From Clostridia bacterium (GTDB lineage Bacteria > Bacillota > Clostridia > TANB77 > CAG-508), in assembly GCA_900759015.1 (NCBI GenBank), contig CAAEUE010000018.1, positions 1 through 55,668 of the forward strand: 55,668 nucleotides of DNA, given 5' to 3'. A program made the translations under genes and the position numbers. Below are positions 48,952 to 55,668 of this stretch, one piece after another (positions within the stretch are counted from its first letter, which is position 1; every line of letters begins with the position of its first letter). Below the pieces are notes generated by a model. The model worked only from the letters and a program-made list of their open reading frames with translations, searched no databases and was not told the DNA's origin.

Positions 48952-50799
48952 CTATTTTCTCAATATTCTTAAAGCATTTAATACTGTAAGTAATGTAACA
49001 CCTGTATCTGCTAATACTGCAAGCCATATTGGTGCTGTTCCAAATAAGCCTACAATTAATACAACAAGTTTTGCAAGTAATGAAAATGTTATATTAAATT
49101 TTACTATCCTCATTGTTTTTTTAGCAACTCTAATTATAGTTGGTAAACTTGCGATGTCATTAGATATTAAAATTCCGTCGGCTGTGTTATTTGCAATTTC
49201 CGAACCTGTTCCCATACTCATTCCAAAATCTGCTGTTGCAATTACTGGGCTATCATTTATTCCATCACCTAAAAATGTTACTTTATTCTTATTTGCTTGT
49301 AATTCTTTTACTTTATTTAATTTTTCTTGTGGTAATAATTCTGCATATACTTTTGATATTTTTAATTTATCTGCAATATTCTTAGCAGCCTTTTTATTGT
49401 CACCTGTTAATATTGCAACATCTTTTACTCCTGCCTCTTTTAAATTATCTAATATATTTTCTACATTTTCTCTTAACTCTTCTTTTAATGTTATATATCC
49501 TACAATTTGTTTATCTACTGCAAGTGTAATAGTATTATCAACATATTCTGCTGTATCTACATCGTATTTTTCCATTAATTTTTTATTTCCAAATAAAATT
49601 TCTTTTCCATTAATAATTCCATATAAACCATGTCCAGAATATTCTATATAATCTTTTACTTCTAATTTTTCAATGTCTTTTTTATAACTTGCAACTGCTG
49701 TTGCAATAGGATGATTAGATAAACTTTCTATACTATAAATATATTCTAACATTTCATTTTCTGGAATTTTTGTTGCTTCTAATTTATCTATAACCATTTT
49801 TCCTGTAGTTAATGTTCCTGTTTTGTCAAACGCAATTATATCTGTTTTTGATAAATTCTCTATATGTTTTGTTCCTTTTATAATCATTCCTTTTTTAGAA
49901 ATCGCGCCTATACAAGAGAAGAATGATAATGGTATAGAAATTACTAAACTACATGGACAAGATGCCACTAAAAAGAACAATGCTATATCTATCCACTTAT
50001 CCATATCTGCACCTAATATTAATGGAATTATTACTAATAAAATTGCAACTACTATTACAATAGGTGTATATATTTTAGAAAATTTAGTAATAAACTTTTC
50101 TGTCTTTCCTTTATTATTTGTTGCTTCATATACTAAATCAATTATTTGTGAAGCCATAGAATCTTTATATTCTTTTTCTGCTTTAATATAAATTGCACTA
50201 TTTAAATTTATACTTCCAGAAATAACTTCATTATTTTTTTCTACTTTAACAGGTTTGCTCTCTCCTGTAATTGGTGATGTATCTATTTGAGATGTACCAG
50301 ATGTAACTATTCCATCAACAGGAATCTTTTCACCAGGTTTTACAAGTAATATGTCACCTATTTTTACATCCTCTACTTTAACAACATTTACATTATCTCC
50401 ATCAACTAAATTTGCATTATTTGCTTTAATTTTAGTAATGTCTTCTATATTCTTATTAGATTTTTCTTCTGCAAATTCTTCTAGAAATTCACCTAATTTA
50501 AATAATAAAACAACTAAACAACTCTCTGGATAGTCACCTTTTATAAATGCGCCAATAATAGCTATTGTCATTAATGTACTTTCTTCGAAATTAAACTTAA
50601 ATAAGTTTTTTATTCCTTCGATTAATAAATCATATCCTGCAAGTAATACTGCTACTAAATATATCCAAATTTTATATTCTGCTAAAGCAGGAATAAATCC
50701 AATTCCAAATAAAACTAATGAAAGTACATACAAAACAATTTTGCTTTTATTTTTTTCTTTTACTTCACATTCTTCATGATTATGACTACAACATGCCAT
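48952..50799 (-). CDS. heavy-metal P1B-type ATPase (CadA/ZntA-like)
   Basis: 615 residues. Phosphorylation motif FDKTGTLTTGK, transport motif ASCPCSLVISIPLSF (CPC), SNHPIATA and GDGINDSP. CPC with ArsR partner suggests export of Cd, Zn or Pb. The N-terminus MACCSHNHEECEVKE is a short Cys/His metal-binding tail, and no full HMA domain is present. Several membrane helices. It is translationally overlapped by cadC (14 bases), and thus controlled by the operator at 51187-51226. Confidence 0.92.
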   Translation of the reverse strand: MACCSHNHEECEVKEKNKSKIVLYVLSLVLFGIGFIPALAEYKIWIYLVAVLLAGYDLLIEGIKNLFKFNFEESTLMTIAIIGAFIKGDYPESCLVVLLFKLGEFLEEFAEEKSNKNIEDITKIKANNANLVDGDNVNVVKVEDVKIGDILLVKPGEKIPVDGIVTSGTSQIDTSPITGESKPVKVEKNNEVISGSINLNSAIYIKAEKEYKDSMASQIIDLVYEATNNKGKTEKFITKFSKIYTPIVIVVAILLVIIPLILGADMDKWIDIALFFLVASCPCSLVISIPLSFFSCIGAISKKGMIIKGTKHIENLSKTDIIAFDKTGTLTTGKMVIDKLEATKIPENEMLEYIYSIESLSNHPIATAVASYKKDIEKLEVKDYIEYSGHGLYGIINGKEILFGNKKLMEKYDVDTAEYVDNTITLAVDKQIVGYITLKEELRENVENILDNLKEAGVKDVAILTGDNKKAAKNIADKLKISKVYAELLPQEKLNKVKELQANKNKVTFLGDGINDSPVIATADFGMSMGTGSEIANNTADGILISNDIASLPTIIRVAKKTMRIVKFNITFSLLAKLVVLIVGLFGTAPIWLAVLADTGVTLLTVLNALRILRK

Positions 50800-51169
50800 G
50801 TTTCTCTTCCTCCTCTAAAATATGATCCAATGCCATTTGTATAATAAGTTCTACGTGTTCATCATCTAAGCTGTAAAAGATTTGTTTTCCTTCTCTTCTA
50901 AATTTTACTAATTTACTATTTCTTAAAAGTTGTAACTGATGAGAAACTTGTGATTGGTTTAAGCCTAATAATTCGCATAAATCACAAACACATAGTTCTT
51001 CTTTTAATAAGCTACATATTATTTTTAATCTAGTTTCATCTGAAAATAGTTTAAACATATTAGATAATTTTTGATATTCATCAGCTTTTGGTTCAAGTGA
51101 TTTAACATTATTTATTTTATTTAAATGTGGACAGTTTTCTGCACACACTAATTTTTCTTCCTCTTCCAT
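50786..51169 (-). CDS. ArsR/SmtB family metal-sensing repressor (CadC type)
   Basis: 127 residues. N-terminal CAENCPHLN and ELCVCDLCELLGLNQSQVSH with the metal-binding Cys pair in the recognition-helix region, as in CadC; winged helix continues HQLQLLRNSKLVKFRREGK. Binding of Cd/Pb/Zn would release it from DNA. Overlaps cadA; preceded by its palindromic operator. Named by context: cadC-like. Confidence 0.9.
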   Translation of the reverse strand: MEEEEKLVCAENCPHLNKINNVKSLEPKADEYQKLSNMFKLFSDETRLKIICSLLKEELCVCDLCELLGLNQSQVSHQLQLLRNSKLVKFRREGKQIFYSLDDEHVELIIQMALDHILEEEEKHGML

Positions 51170-51186
51170 TTTTACCTCCTCTTATA

Positions 51187-51226
51187 TCATATGAATAAAT
51201 ATTCATATGATTACTTATTCATATGA
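51187..51226. promoter_or_regulatory. CadC-type operator over the cadC-cadA promoter
   Basis: A perfect 11-2-11 inverted repeat, TCATATGAATA-AA-TATTCATATGA (51187-51210), plus a third half-site TATTCATATGA at 51216-51226. This is the class of imperfect dyad bound by ArsR/SmtB repressors. It covers the -10 region of the promoter below. Confidence 0.8.
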
Positions 51227-51251
51227 TAAAACAAAAAAAATAATCTGTCAA
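51223..51251 (-). promoter_or_regulatory. sigma-A promoter of cadC-cadA
   Basis: Minus-strand TTGACA (51246-51251), 17 bases, TATCAT (51223-51228). The -10 box lies inside the third half-site, giving direct repression. Confidence 0.78.
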
Positions 51252-51319
51252 GATATAACAGATTTTTTATATAGTAGGAAATTTCTCCTAGTATGAGAAA
51301 TTTCTGTACTAAATACTTA

Positions 51320-51376
51320 TAGCGAATGTTAGATTTTTTAACATTTACCAATGTATAAAAACTCTTACATTCGCTA
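51320..51376 (-). terminator. hairpin downstream of rplS
   Basis: TAGCGAATGT / ACATTCGCTA, 10 perfect pairs, enclosing about 37 bases with further A-T pairing. It is the most likely transcript end of the trmD operon, though its T-run is poor. Confidence 0.55.
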
Positions 51377-51386
51377 TTCCTAAAAA

Positions 51387-51926
51387 TTATTCTTCTTCTT
51401 TTTTTGTTTCTTTAGAAGCATCTTCTTTTACTTCTTCTTTAGCTGTTTCTTCAGCTTTTGTAGCTTCTTCAGTTTTAACTTCTTCTACAGGTGTAGCTTC
51501 TGTTTCAACTGTTTTAGCTTCTTCTACTACTGGTTCTTCTTCGATAGTTGCTTTTACTGTAATTTCTTTATCTTCAATTCTTGCACCAATTTGTTCTTTA
51601 GTTTTAGCAGCTTTACCTACTCTGTCTCTTAAGTAGTATAATTTAGCTCTTCTTGCTTTACCTACTCTTACTAATTCTACTTTTTCTACTAATGGTGAAT
51701 GAATTAAGAATGTTTTTTCTACACCAACACCAGAAGCTATTCTTCTAACTGTGAATGTAGCATTTAGTCCTCCACCTTGTTTTTTAATAATAATTCCTTC
51801 AAATACTTGGATTCTTTCTCTATTTCCTTCTTTTATTCTTTGGTGAACTCTTACAGTATTTCCAACCTTAAGAACTGGTATCTTCTCTTTTAGATGCTCA
51901 TGCTCTATTGATTTAATGATATCCAT
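51387..51926 (-). CDS. rplS: 50S ribosomal protein L19 with long acidic extension
   Basis: 179 residues against the usual 115-120. The core is standard: VRVHQRIKEGNRERIQVFEG and HSPLVEKVELVRVGKARRAK. From about residue 115 there is an added 60-residue tail of Glu, Lys, Ala, Val and Thr (VEEAKTVETEATPVEEVKTE and repeats), probably disordered. L19 sits at the subunit interface. Last gene of the trmD operon, start overlapping the trmD stop by one base. Confidence 0.95.
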   Translation of the reverse strand: MDIIKSIEHEHLKEKIPVLKVGNTVRVHQRIKEGNRERIQVFEGIIIKKQGGGLNATFTVRRIASGVGVEKTFLIHSPLVEKVELVRVGKARRAKLYYLRDRVGKAAKTKEQIGARIEDKEITVKATIEEEPVVEEAKTVETEATPVEEVKTEEATKAEETAKEEVKEDASKETKKEEE

Positions 51927-52660
51927 TATTTACTTCCTCCTTCTTTTAAATTTTTATATTCACTTAACATTTTTTGTTCTTTATCAGATAATTCAATTTC
52001 TTTTAATAAATCTGGTCTTTTTAAATATGTATTTATTATTGACTGATTTCTTCGCCATTCTTTAATATTTTCGTGATGCCCAGAAAGCAATACTTCTGGA
52101 ACTCTTTTACCTAAAAATATTTCTGGCCTAGTATACTGTGGATATTCTAGCAAGCCATTTGTAAAAGATTCTTCTTGAATAGAGTCCTCTTTTAAAACTC
52201 CTTCTACATATCTACTAACACTATCTATCAAAACCATTGCTGGTAGTTCCCCACCAGTTAATACATAATCACCTATCGAAATTTCCTCATCTACGATTTC
52301 ATCAATTACTCTTTGGTCAATACCTTCATAATGTCCACAAAGTAATATGATATTTTCTTCTTTAGCTAGATCTTGTACCATTTGTTGATTTAAAGTTTTT
52401 CCCTGTGGTGACATATATATAACTTTAGCATTTGGTTCTTTAACAGAACAATATGCATCATATACAACTGTTGGTTCCATAACCATTCCGGCACCACCAC
52501 CATAAGGAGTATCATCTACTTTTTTATGCTTATTTTTAGAAAAATCTCTAATATTTATTAAATTAATATCTATTAGTCCTTTTTCTTTTCCCCTTCCAAT
52601 AATACTTTCATCTAATGCTGAAAACATTTCTGGAAAAAGAGTTAAAACATTAAATTTCAT
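51926..52660 (-). CDS. trmD: tRNA (guanine37-N1)-methyltransferase TrmD
   Basis: 244 residues. MKFNVLTLFPEMFSALDESI start, DDTPYGGGAGMVMEP, LLCGHYEGIDQRV, and the SPOUT knot with VLTGGELPAMVLID. It methylates G37 next to the anticodon to prevent frameshifting. Nine bases downstream of rimM. Standard in every visible motif. Confidence 0.97.
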   Translation of the reverse strand: MKFNVLTLFPEMFSALDESIIGRGKEKGLIDINLINIRDFSKNKHKKVDDTPYGGGAGMVMEPTVVYDAYCSVKEPNAKVIYMSPQGKTLNQQMVQDLAKEENIILLCGHYEGIDQRVIDEIVDEEISIGDYVLTGGELPAMVLIDSVSRYVEGVLKEDSIQEESFTNGLLEYPQYTRPEIFLGKRVPEVLLSGHHENIKEWRRNQSIINTYLKRPDLLKEIELSDKEQKMLSEYKNLKEGGSK

Positions 52661-52668
52661 TCTTCCTC

Positions 52669-53172
52669 CTATATTAAACCTGGAATAAGATTAATTGTCA
52701 TTTTCTTATTTTTTAAATCAACTTCTTTTACAACATCTGCTATAGCAGGAATTAATATTTGTTTTCCGAGATTGTCTTTTACTACATATACATCATTACT
52801 ACCAGTTGGAAATACATCTTCTATTTTGCCTAAATATTCATTTTTATCTGAATAAACATCAAGACCTATTAAATCTACAATATAATATGTATCTTCTCCT
52901 AAGTCTTCTTGACTTTCTTTTTCTGTTTTCAAATAAAAATTTCTATATTTTTCTGCTTCTTCTATAGAATCAATTCCTTCAAGTTTTAGTAAGACTTGAT
53001 TTTTATTATATCTTACCTGTTCTATTTTAACTTTTTTAAGTTCATTTTTTAATTGTATATATACATACTTTAAATCTTCAAATTTGCTAATATCATCAGT
53101 AAAAGGATTTACTTTTACAACACCTTTTAACCCATTCGTATTAACAATTTGTCCAATCTCTATATATTCCAT
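52669..53172 (-). CDS. rimM: ribosome maturation factor RimM
   Basis: 167 residues. N-terminal RimM domain (IGQIVNTNGLKGVVKVNPFT) and C-terminal PRC barrel (DTYYIVDLIGLDVY, ILIPAIADVVKEVDLKNKKM). It assists 16S head assembly with S19. In the usual place between the KH protein and trmD. Confidence 0.95.
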   Translation of the reverse strand: MEYIEIGQIVNTNGLKGVVKVNPFTDDISKFEDLKYVYIQLKNELKKVKIEQVRYNKNQVLLKLEGIDSIEEAEKYRNFYLKTEKESQEDLGEDTYYIVDLIGLDVYSDKNEYLGKIEDVFPTGSNDVYVVKDNLGKQILIPAIADVVKEVDLKNKKMTINLIPGLI

Positions 53173-53183
53173 ATTAACCCCTT

Positions 53184-53414
53184 TTAGTTAATGAATTCAA
53201 TTGTAACTTTTTTGTTTTCTTTTGATGCTACAGATTTCATTATAGCTCTTACTGCTCTTGCTACTCTACCTTGTTTTCCTATAACTTTACCCATATCATC
53301 TTCAGCAACTTTTACTTCGTATACAACTGATTTTTCACCATTTAATTCTTTTATAGATACTGCATCTGCATTATCTACTAAATTTTTTATCATTACTTCT
53401 AAAACTTCTTTCAT
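53184..53414 (-). CDS. khpA: KH-domain RNA-binding protein KhpA
   Basis: 76 residues. A single type II KH domain with the motif DMGKVIGKQGRVARAVRAIM (about 39-58; GxxG is GKQG). It is the small protein always found after rpsP in Firmicutes (YlqC/KhpA), thought to form a complex with KhpB affecting division and mRNA stability. Confidence 0.93.
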   Translation of the reverse strand: MKEVLEVMIKNLVDNADAVSIKELNGEKSVVYEVKVAEDDMGKVIGKQGRVARAVRAIMKSVASKENKKVTIEFIN

Positions 53415-53432
53415 TTGTTTATCCTCCTGTCA

Positions 53433-53672
53433 TTAATCCTTGTTTGCTAAGTCTATTAATTTTTTAACTGTATCTGTAGGTTTTGCTCCGTTTTTGATCC
53501 ATGTTGCAACAGCTTCTTTATCTAAAACTATTGTTGATGGTTTTGTCATTGGGTCATATGTTCCTACTTTAGCTATAACTTTTCCATCTCTTGGACTTCT
53601 AGAGTCTGCTACTACTATATGATAAAAAGGTGCTTTTTTCTTTCCTTCTCTTTGTAGTCTTATTTTTACCAT
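53433..53672 (-). CDS. rpsP: 30S ribosomal protein S16
   Basis: 79 residues. MVKIRLQREGKKKAPFYHIV and VVADSRSPRDGKVIAKVGTY are diagnostic. An early assembly protein of the 30S body. Preceded by GGAGG and 53 bases downstream of ffh. Confidence 0.97.
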   Translation of the reverse strand: MVKIRLQREGKKKAPFYHIVVADSRSPRDGKVIAKVGTYDPMTKPSTIVLDKEAVATWIKNGAKPTDTVKKLIDLANKD

Positions 53673-53725
53673 TTATTTCACCTCCTAAAAATCTAAGTAA
53701 TCTATTATTAATTGTTATTAATAAT

Positions 53726-55075
53726 CTACATTTTAAAATCTTTTAAGTCATTCATATTTAAGTTTTTCATCACATTCCTCATTCCTTTACCTGACTTGAT
53801 CTTTTTCATCATTTTTTGTGTTGTTTCGAATGAAGTCATGAATCTGTTAATTTCTTGTACTGATGTTCCACTACCATTTGCAATTCTTTTTCTTCTACTT
53901 GCATTTAACAATTTTGGATTTCTTCTTTCTCCATTTGTCATTGAACAAATAATAGCTTCTATTCTATCAAATTCTTTATCATCTACTTTAATATTTTTAA
54001 GTTGACTCATTCCTGGAAGCATTTTTAATAAAGATGAGAAAGAACCCATTTTCTTTACTTGTCTTAATTGTGCTAAATAATCATTTAAATCAAAGCTTTG
54101 TTTTCTTAATTGTTCTTCCATTTTCTTAGCTTCTTCTTCATCGAATGATTCTTCAGCTTTTTCTATTATAGAAAGTACATCTCCCATTCCTAAAATTCTT
54201 GATGCCATTCTGTCTGGATGGAATGGTTCTATGTCACTTAATTTTTCTCCTGTTGCTATATATTTTATTGGTTTGCCTGTTACTTTTTTTACTGATAATG
54301 CTGCACCACCACGTGTATCACCATCTAACTTAGTTAAGATTATTCCATCTATTCCTACTTTTTCGTTAAATGTTGTTGCCACATTTACAGCATCTTGACC
54401 TGTCATACTATCTACTACTAATAAGATTTCTTGTGGTCTTACATTTTGTTTTATATTTTGTAATTCTTGCATTAAGTCTTCATCTATTTGAAGTCTACCT
54501 GCAGTATCTAGTATTATTACATCATTTAGTTTTTTTATTGCTTCATCTATTGATCTTTTAGCTATATTTACTACATTTTTAGAATTTTCATCACTAAATA
54601 CTGGAATGTTTAATTGTTTACCAACAACTTGAAGTTGTTTTATAGCTGCTGGTCTGTAAACATCACATGCAACCAATAGTGGTTTTTTGCCTTGTTTTCT
54701 TAATACATTTGCAAGTTTACCTGCTGTTGTTGTTTTACCAGAACCTTGCAAACCTATTAACATTATTACTGTTGGAGCATTTGGCAAAAATGTAATTTTG
54801 CTCTCTGTTCCTCCTAATAATTCTACAAGTTCATCTTTAACTATTTTTATTACTTGTTGGCCTGGTGTTAAAGATTTTAAAACATCTTGACCTAAAGCTT
54901 TTTCTTGGATTACAGCTATAAATTCTTTTACTATTTTATAGTTAACATCTGCCTCAAGTAATGCAAGCTTAACTTCTCTTAGCATATCTTTTAAGTCAGC
55001 CTCTGTAACCCTTACTTTTCCTTTGAATTTATTTGTTATACTTTGTAATTTAGAAGATAATCCTTCAAAAGCCAT
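53726..55075 (-). CDS. ffh: signal recognition particle protein Ffh
   Basis: 449 residues. N domain, G domain with MLIGLQGSGKTTTAGKLANV, DVYRPAAIKQL, DTAGRLQIDEDLM, TKLDGDTRGGAAL, and the Met-rich M domain (FSSLLKMLPGMSQLKNIKV, IICSMTNGERRNPKLLN). It binds the 4.5S RNA and signal sequences; partner FtsY is at 11865. Upstream YlxM is its usual companion. Confidence 0.97.
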   Translation of the reverse strand: MAFEGLSSKLQSITNKFKGKVRVTEADLKDMLREVKLALLEADVNYKIVKEFIAVIQEKALGQDVLKSLTPGQQVIKIVKDELVELLGGTESKITFLPNAPTVIMLIGLQGSGKTTTAGKLANVLRKQGKKPLLVACDVYRPAAIKQLQVVGKQLNIPVFSDENSKNVVNIAKRSIDEAIKKLNDVIILDTAGRLQIDEDLMQELQNIKQNVRPQEILLVVDSMTGQDAVNVATTFNEKVGIDGIILTKLDGDTRGGAALSVKKVTGKPIKYIATGEKLSDIEPFHPDRMASRILGMGDVLSIIEKAEESFDEEEAKKMEEQLRKQSFDLNDYLAQLRQVKKMGSFSSLLKMLPGMSQLKNIKVDDKEFDRIEAIICSMTNGERRNPKLLNASRRKRIANGSGTSVQEINRFMTSFETTQKMMKKIKSGKGMRNVMKNLNMNDLKDFKM

Positions 55076-55090
55076 TATTTTCTCCTTACT

Positions 55091-55423
55091 TTAAATTAAT
55101 TTTTTTAAATCTTTTTTTATTGATTCTAGTATTTTCTTATCTTGTATATTTAACTTATCTAATTTAGAAATAATACCATTTACTAGTTCTTCTTGTTTTT
55201 GCATTTTCTTCATAAGACCTAATTTATTTTCTAAATCATATAATTTTGTTTCTCCGCTTTTTATATTATCTCTTACTGCTTGCCTTGTAATATTATAGTT
55301 TTCTGCAATTTCTGATAAAGAAAAGTCATTGTTATAATATTCATCTAATATCTCGAATTGTTTTTCTGTTAAAGTATTTTTATAAATCTGAGATAATATA
55401 CTTATTTCTATGTTTTTTTCCAT
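55091..55423 (-). CDS. YlxM/SRP-associated helix-turn-helix protein
   Basis: About 110 residues from the second of two adjacent ATGs, which is better spaced from AGAAGG. It contains a sigma-70 region-4-like HTH: LTEKQFEILDEYYNNDFSLS then EIAENYNITRQAVRDNIKS. YlxM always precedes ffh in Firmicutes and stimulates the SRP GTPase cycle. First gene of the operon; an operator-like repeat lies in its promoter. Confidence 0.9.
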   Translation of the reverse strand: MEKNIEISILSQIYKNTLTEKQFEILDEYYNNDFSLSEIAENYNITRQAVRDNIKSGETKLYDLENKLGLMKKMQKQEELVNGIISKLDKLNIQDKKILESIKKDLKKLI

Positions 55424-55455
55424 CATTACACCTTCTCTTTTTGTAATGCTATTAT

Positions 55456-55484
55456 ACTTTACACTATTTTAGTGTAAATGTCAA
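55456..55484 (-). promoter_or_regulatory. promoter of the ylxM-ffh-trmD operon with an embedded palindrome
   Basis: Minus-strand TTGACA (55479-55484), 17 bases, TAAAGT (55456-55461); a second -10 TATAAT (55451-55456) is possible with a different -35. The spacer is filled by a perfect 9-3-9 inverted repeat, TTTACACTA-AAA-TAGTGTAAA (55458-55478). A protein bound there would block RNA polymerase. Confidence 0.6.
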
Positions 55485-55500
55485 GAGCTTTACAGTAAAA

Positions 55501-55567
55501 AAATCGGGATTTAAGGACGTTCCTTTTTTCCCTTTTAGGGATTGGGGGACGTTCCTAAAATCCCTCC
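55501..55567. repeat. two tandem copies of the dispersed palindrome
   Basis: Copy A: CGGGATTTAAGGACGTTCC (55505-55523) plus TTTTTTCCC. Copy B: AGGGATT (55537-55543), then GGGGGACGTTCCTA, then AAATCCCT (55558-55565), an intact stem-core-stem unit. They lie six bases from the terminal repeat of the right IS3-family element. Confidence 0.78.
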
Positions 55568-55573
55568 AAAAAA

Positions 55574-55598
55574 TGGACTAGTCAATAAAAAGTAGACA
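55574..55598. mobile_element. terminal inverted repeat of the right IS3-family element
   Basis: TGGACTAGTCAATAAAAAG followed by TAGACA (ends 55598) is the TG...CA-bounded end of an IS3-family element, similar in its last bases (AAAGTAGACA against AAAGTTAGACA) to the left one but clearly from a different element. Confidence 0.65.
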
Positions 55599-55607
55599 CA
55601 AAAATAT

Positions 55608-55668
55608 TTATTTAAACCCTAATTGAATTCTATATTCGATTGGGGTTTTATAATTTAAAGCATAACTT
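55608..55668 (-). mobile_element. IS3-family transposase, C-terminal end only
   Basis: Minus-strand frame ends SYALNYKTPIEYRIQLGFK-stop (stop at 55608-55610). The L-N-Y-K-TP-I-EYR pattern is the usual OrfB C-terminus. Only the last 20 codons are inside the window. Confidence 0.75.

Overview
The window is very AT-rich and looks like a chromosomal segment of an uncultured low-GC Clostridia. The evidence is a sporulation-type sigma-H, RqcH, a DUF5665 protein, a trmD/SRP operon in Firmicutes order and strong AGGAGG ribosome-binding sites. Nearly all of it is housekeeping. Both ends run into the 3' ends of two different IS3-family elements (transposase C-termini at 1-50 plus strand and 55608-55668 minus strand, each with a terminal repeat). 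The sequence has probably been cut at repeated elements.

Layout. 130-2836: tRNA-Thr, sigH, rqcH. 2863-4081: ppaC with a structured leader, terminators and a dispersed palindrome. 4090-8585 (minus): pgsA, ligA, three small unknown genes, an iron alcohol dehydrogenase. 8673-12770 (minus): ftsY, UPF0182, DUF5665. 12936-14874: tRNA-Thr(CGT), two small membrane proteins, a Nudix hydrolase. 14920-23711 (minus): class A PBP, cysS, rpsB-tsf, ctpA and an LCP protein with a Ser/Gly tail. 23793-31612 (minus): rplU-rpmA, trpS, obgE, a Cys-rich protein, dinB, folD, dprA and a P-loop kinase. 31693-33039 (plus): an orphan basic protein of unusual composition and an RluA-type pseudouridine synthase. 33111-38501 (minus): a small Cys-rich membrane protein, femX, alr, DUF1189 and ftsH. 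38735-41137 (plus): U32 peptidase, then a tandem cluster of palindromes and a protein-like fragment. 41550-47347 (mostly minus): a TetR regulator, an unknown protein, tRNA-Met, an intron-split tRNA-Tyr, a PD-(D/E)XK endonuclease, PflX, a nucleoside kinase and an RNHCP protein. 47402-51169 (minus): cadC-cadA and mtaB. 51387-55423 (minus): ylxM-ffh-rpsP-khpA-rimM-trmD-rplS.

The most striking object is the tRNA-Tyr(GTA) gene at 45013-45321. It is split inside its anticodon by a 223-nt sequence that folds by eye as a complete group I intron: P1 to P8, GNRA tetraloops, an exon-terminal U and a final G. Only 68 nt downstream, outside the intron and in the same orientation, lies a free-standing gene of the PD-(D/E)XK family known for a homing endonuclease of a cyanobacterial tRNA group I intron. 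This is a candidate intron/endonuclease mobile pair in a Clostridia tRNA-Tyr.

A second theme is a dispersed palindromic repeat with core GGACGTTCC inside a GGGATTT...AAATCCC stem. It occurs at about ten sites, all intergenic, including a four-copy tandem cluster. It resembles REP elements, but no matching transposase is present here. Other points: ribosomal protein L27 lacks the Firmicutes N-terminal extension and no prp gene separates rplU from rpmA; TrpRS carries a probable 4Fe-4S motif; CysRS has TIGN in place of HIGN; and several promoters carry well-formed operators or unusual leaders.
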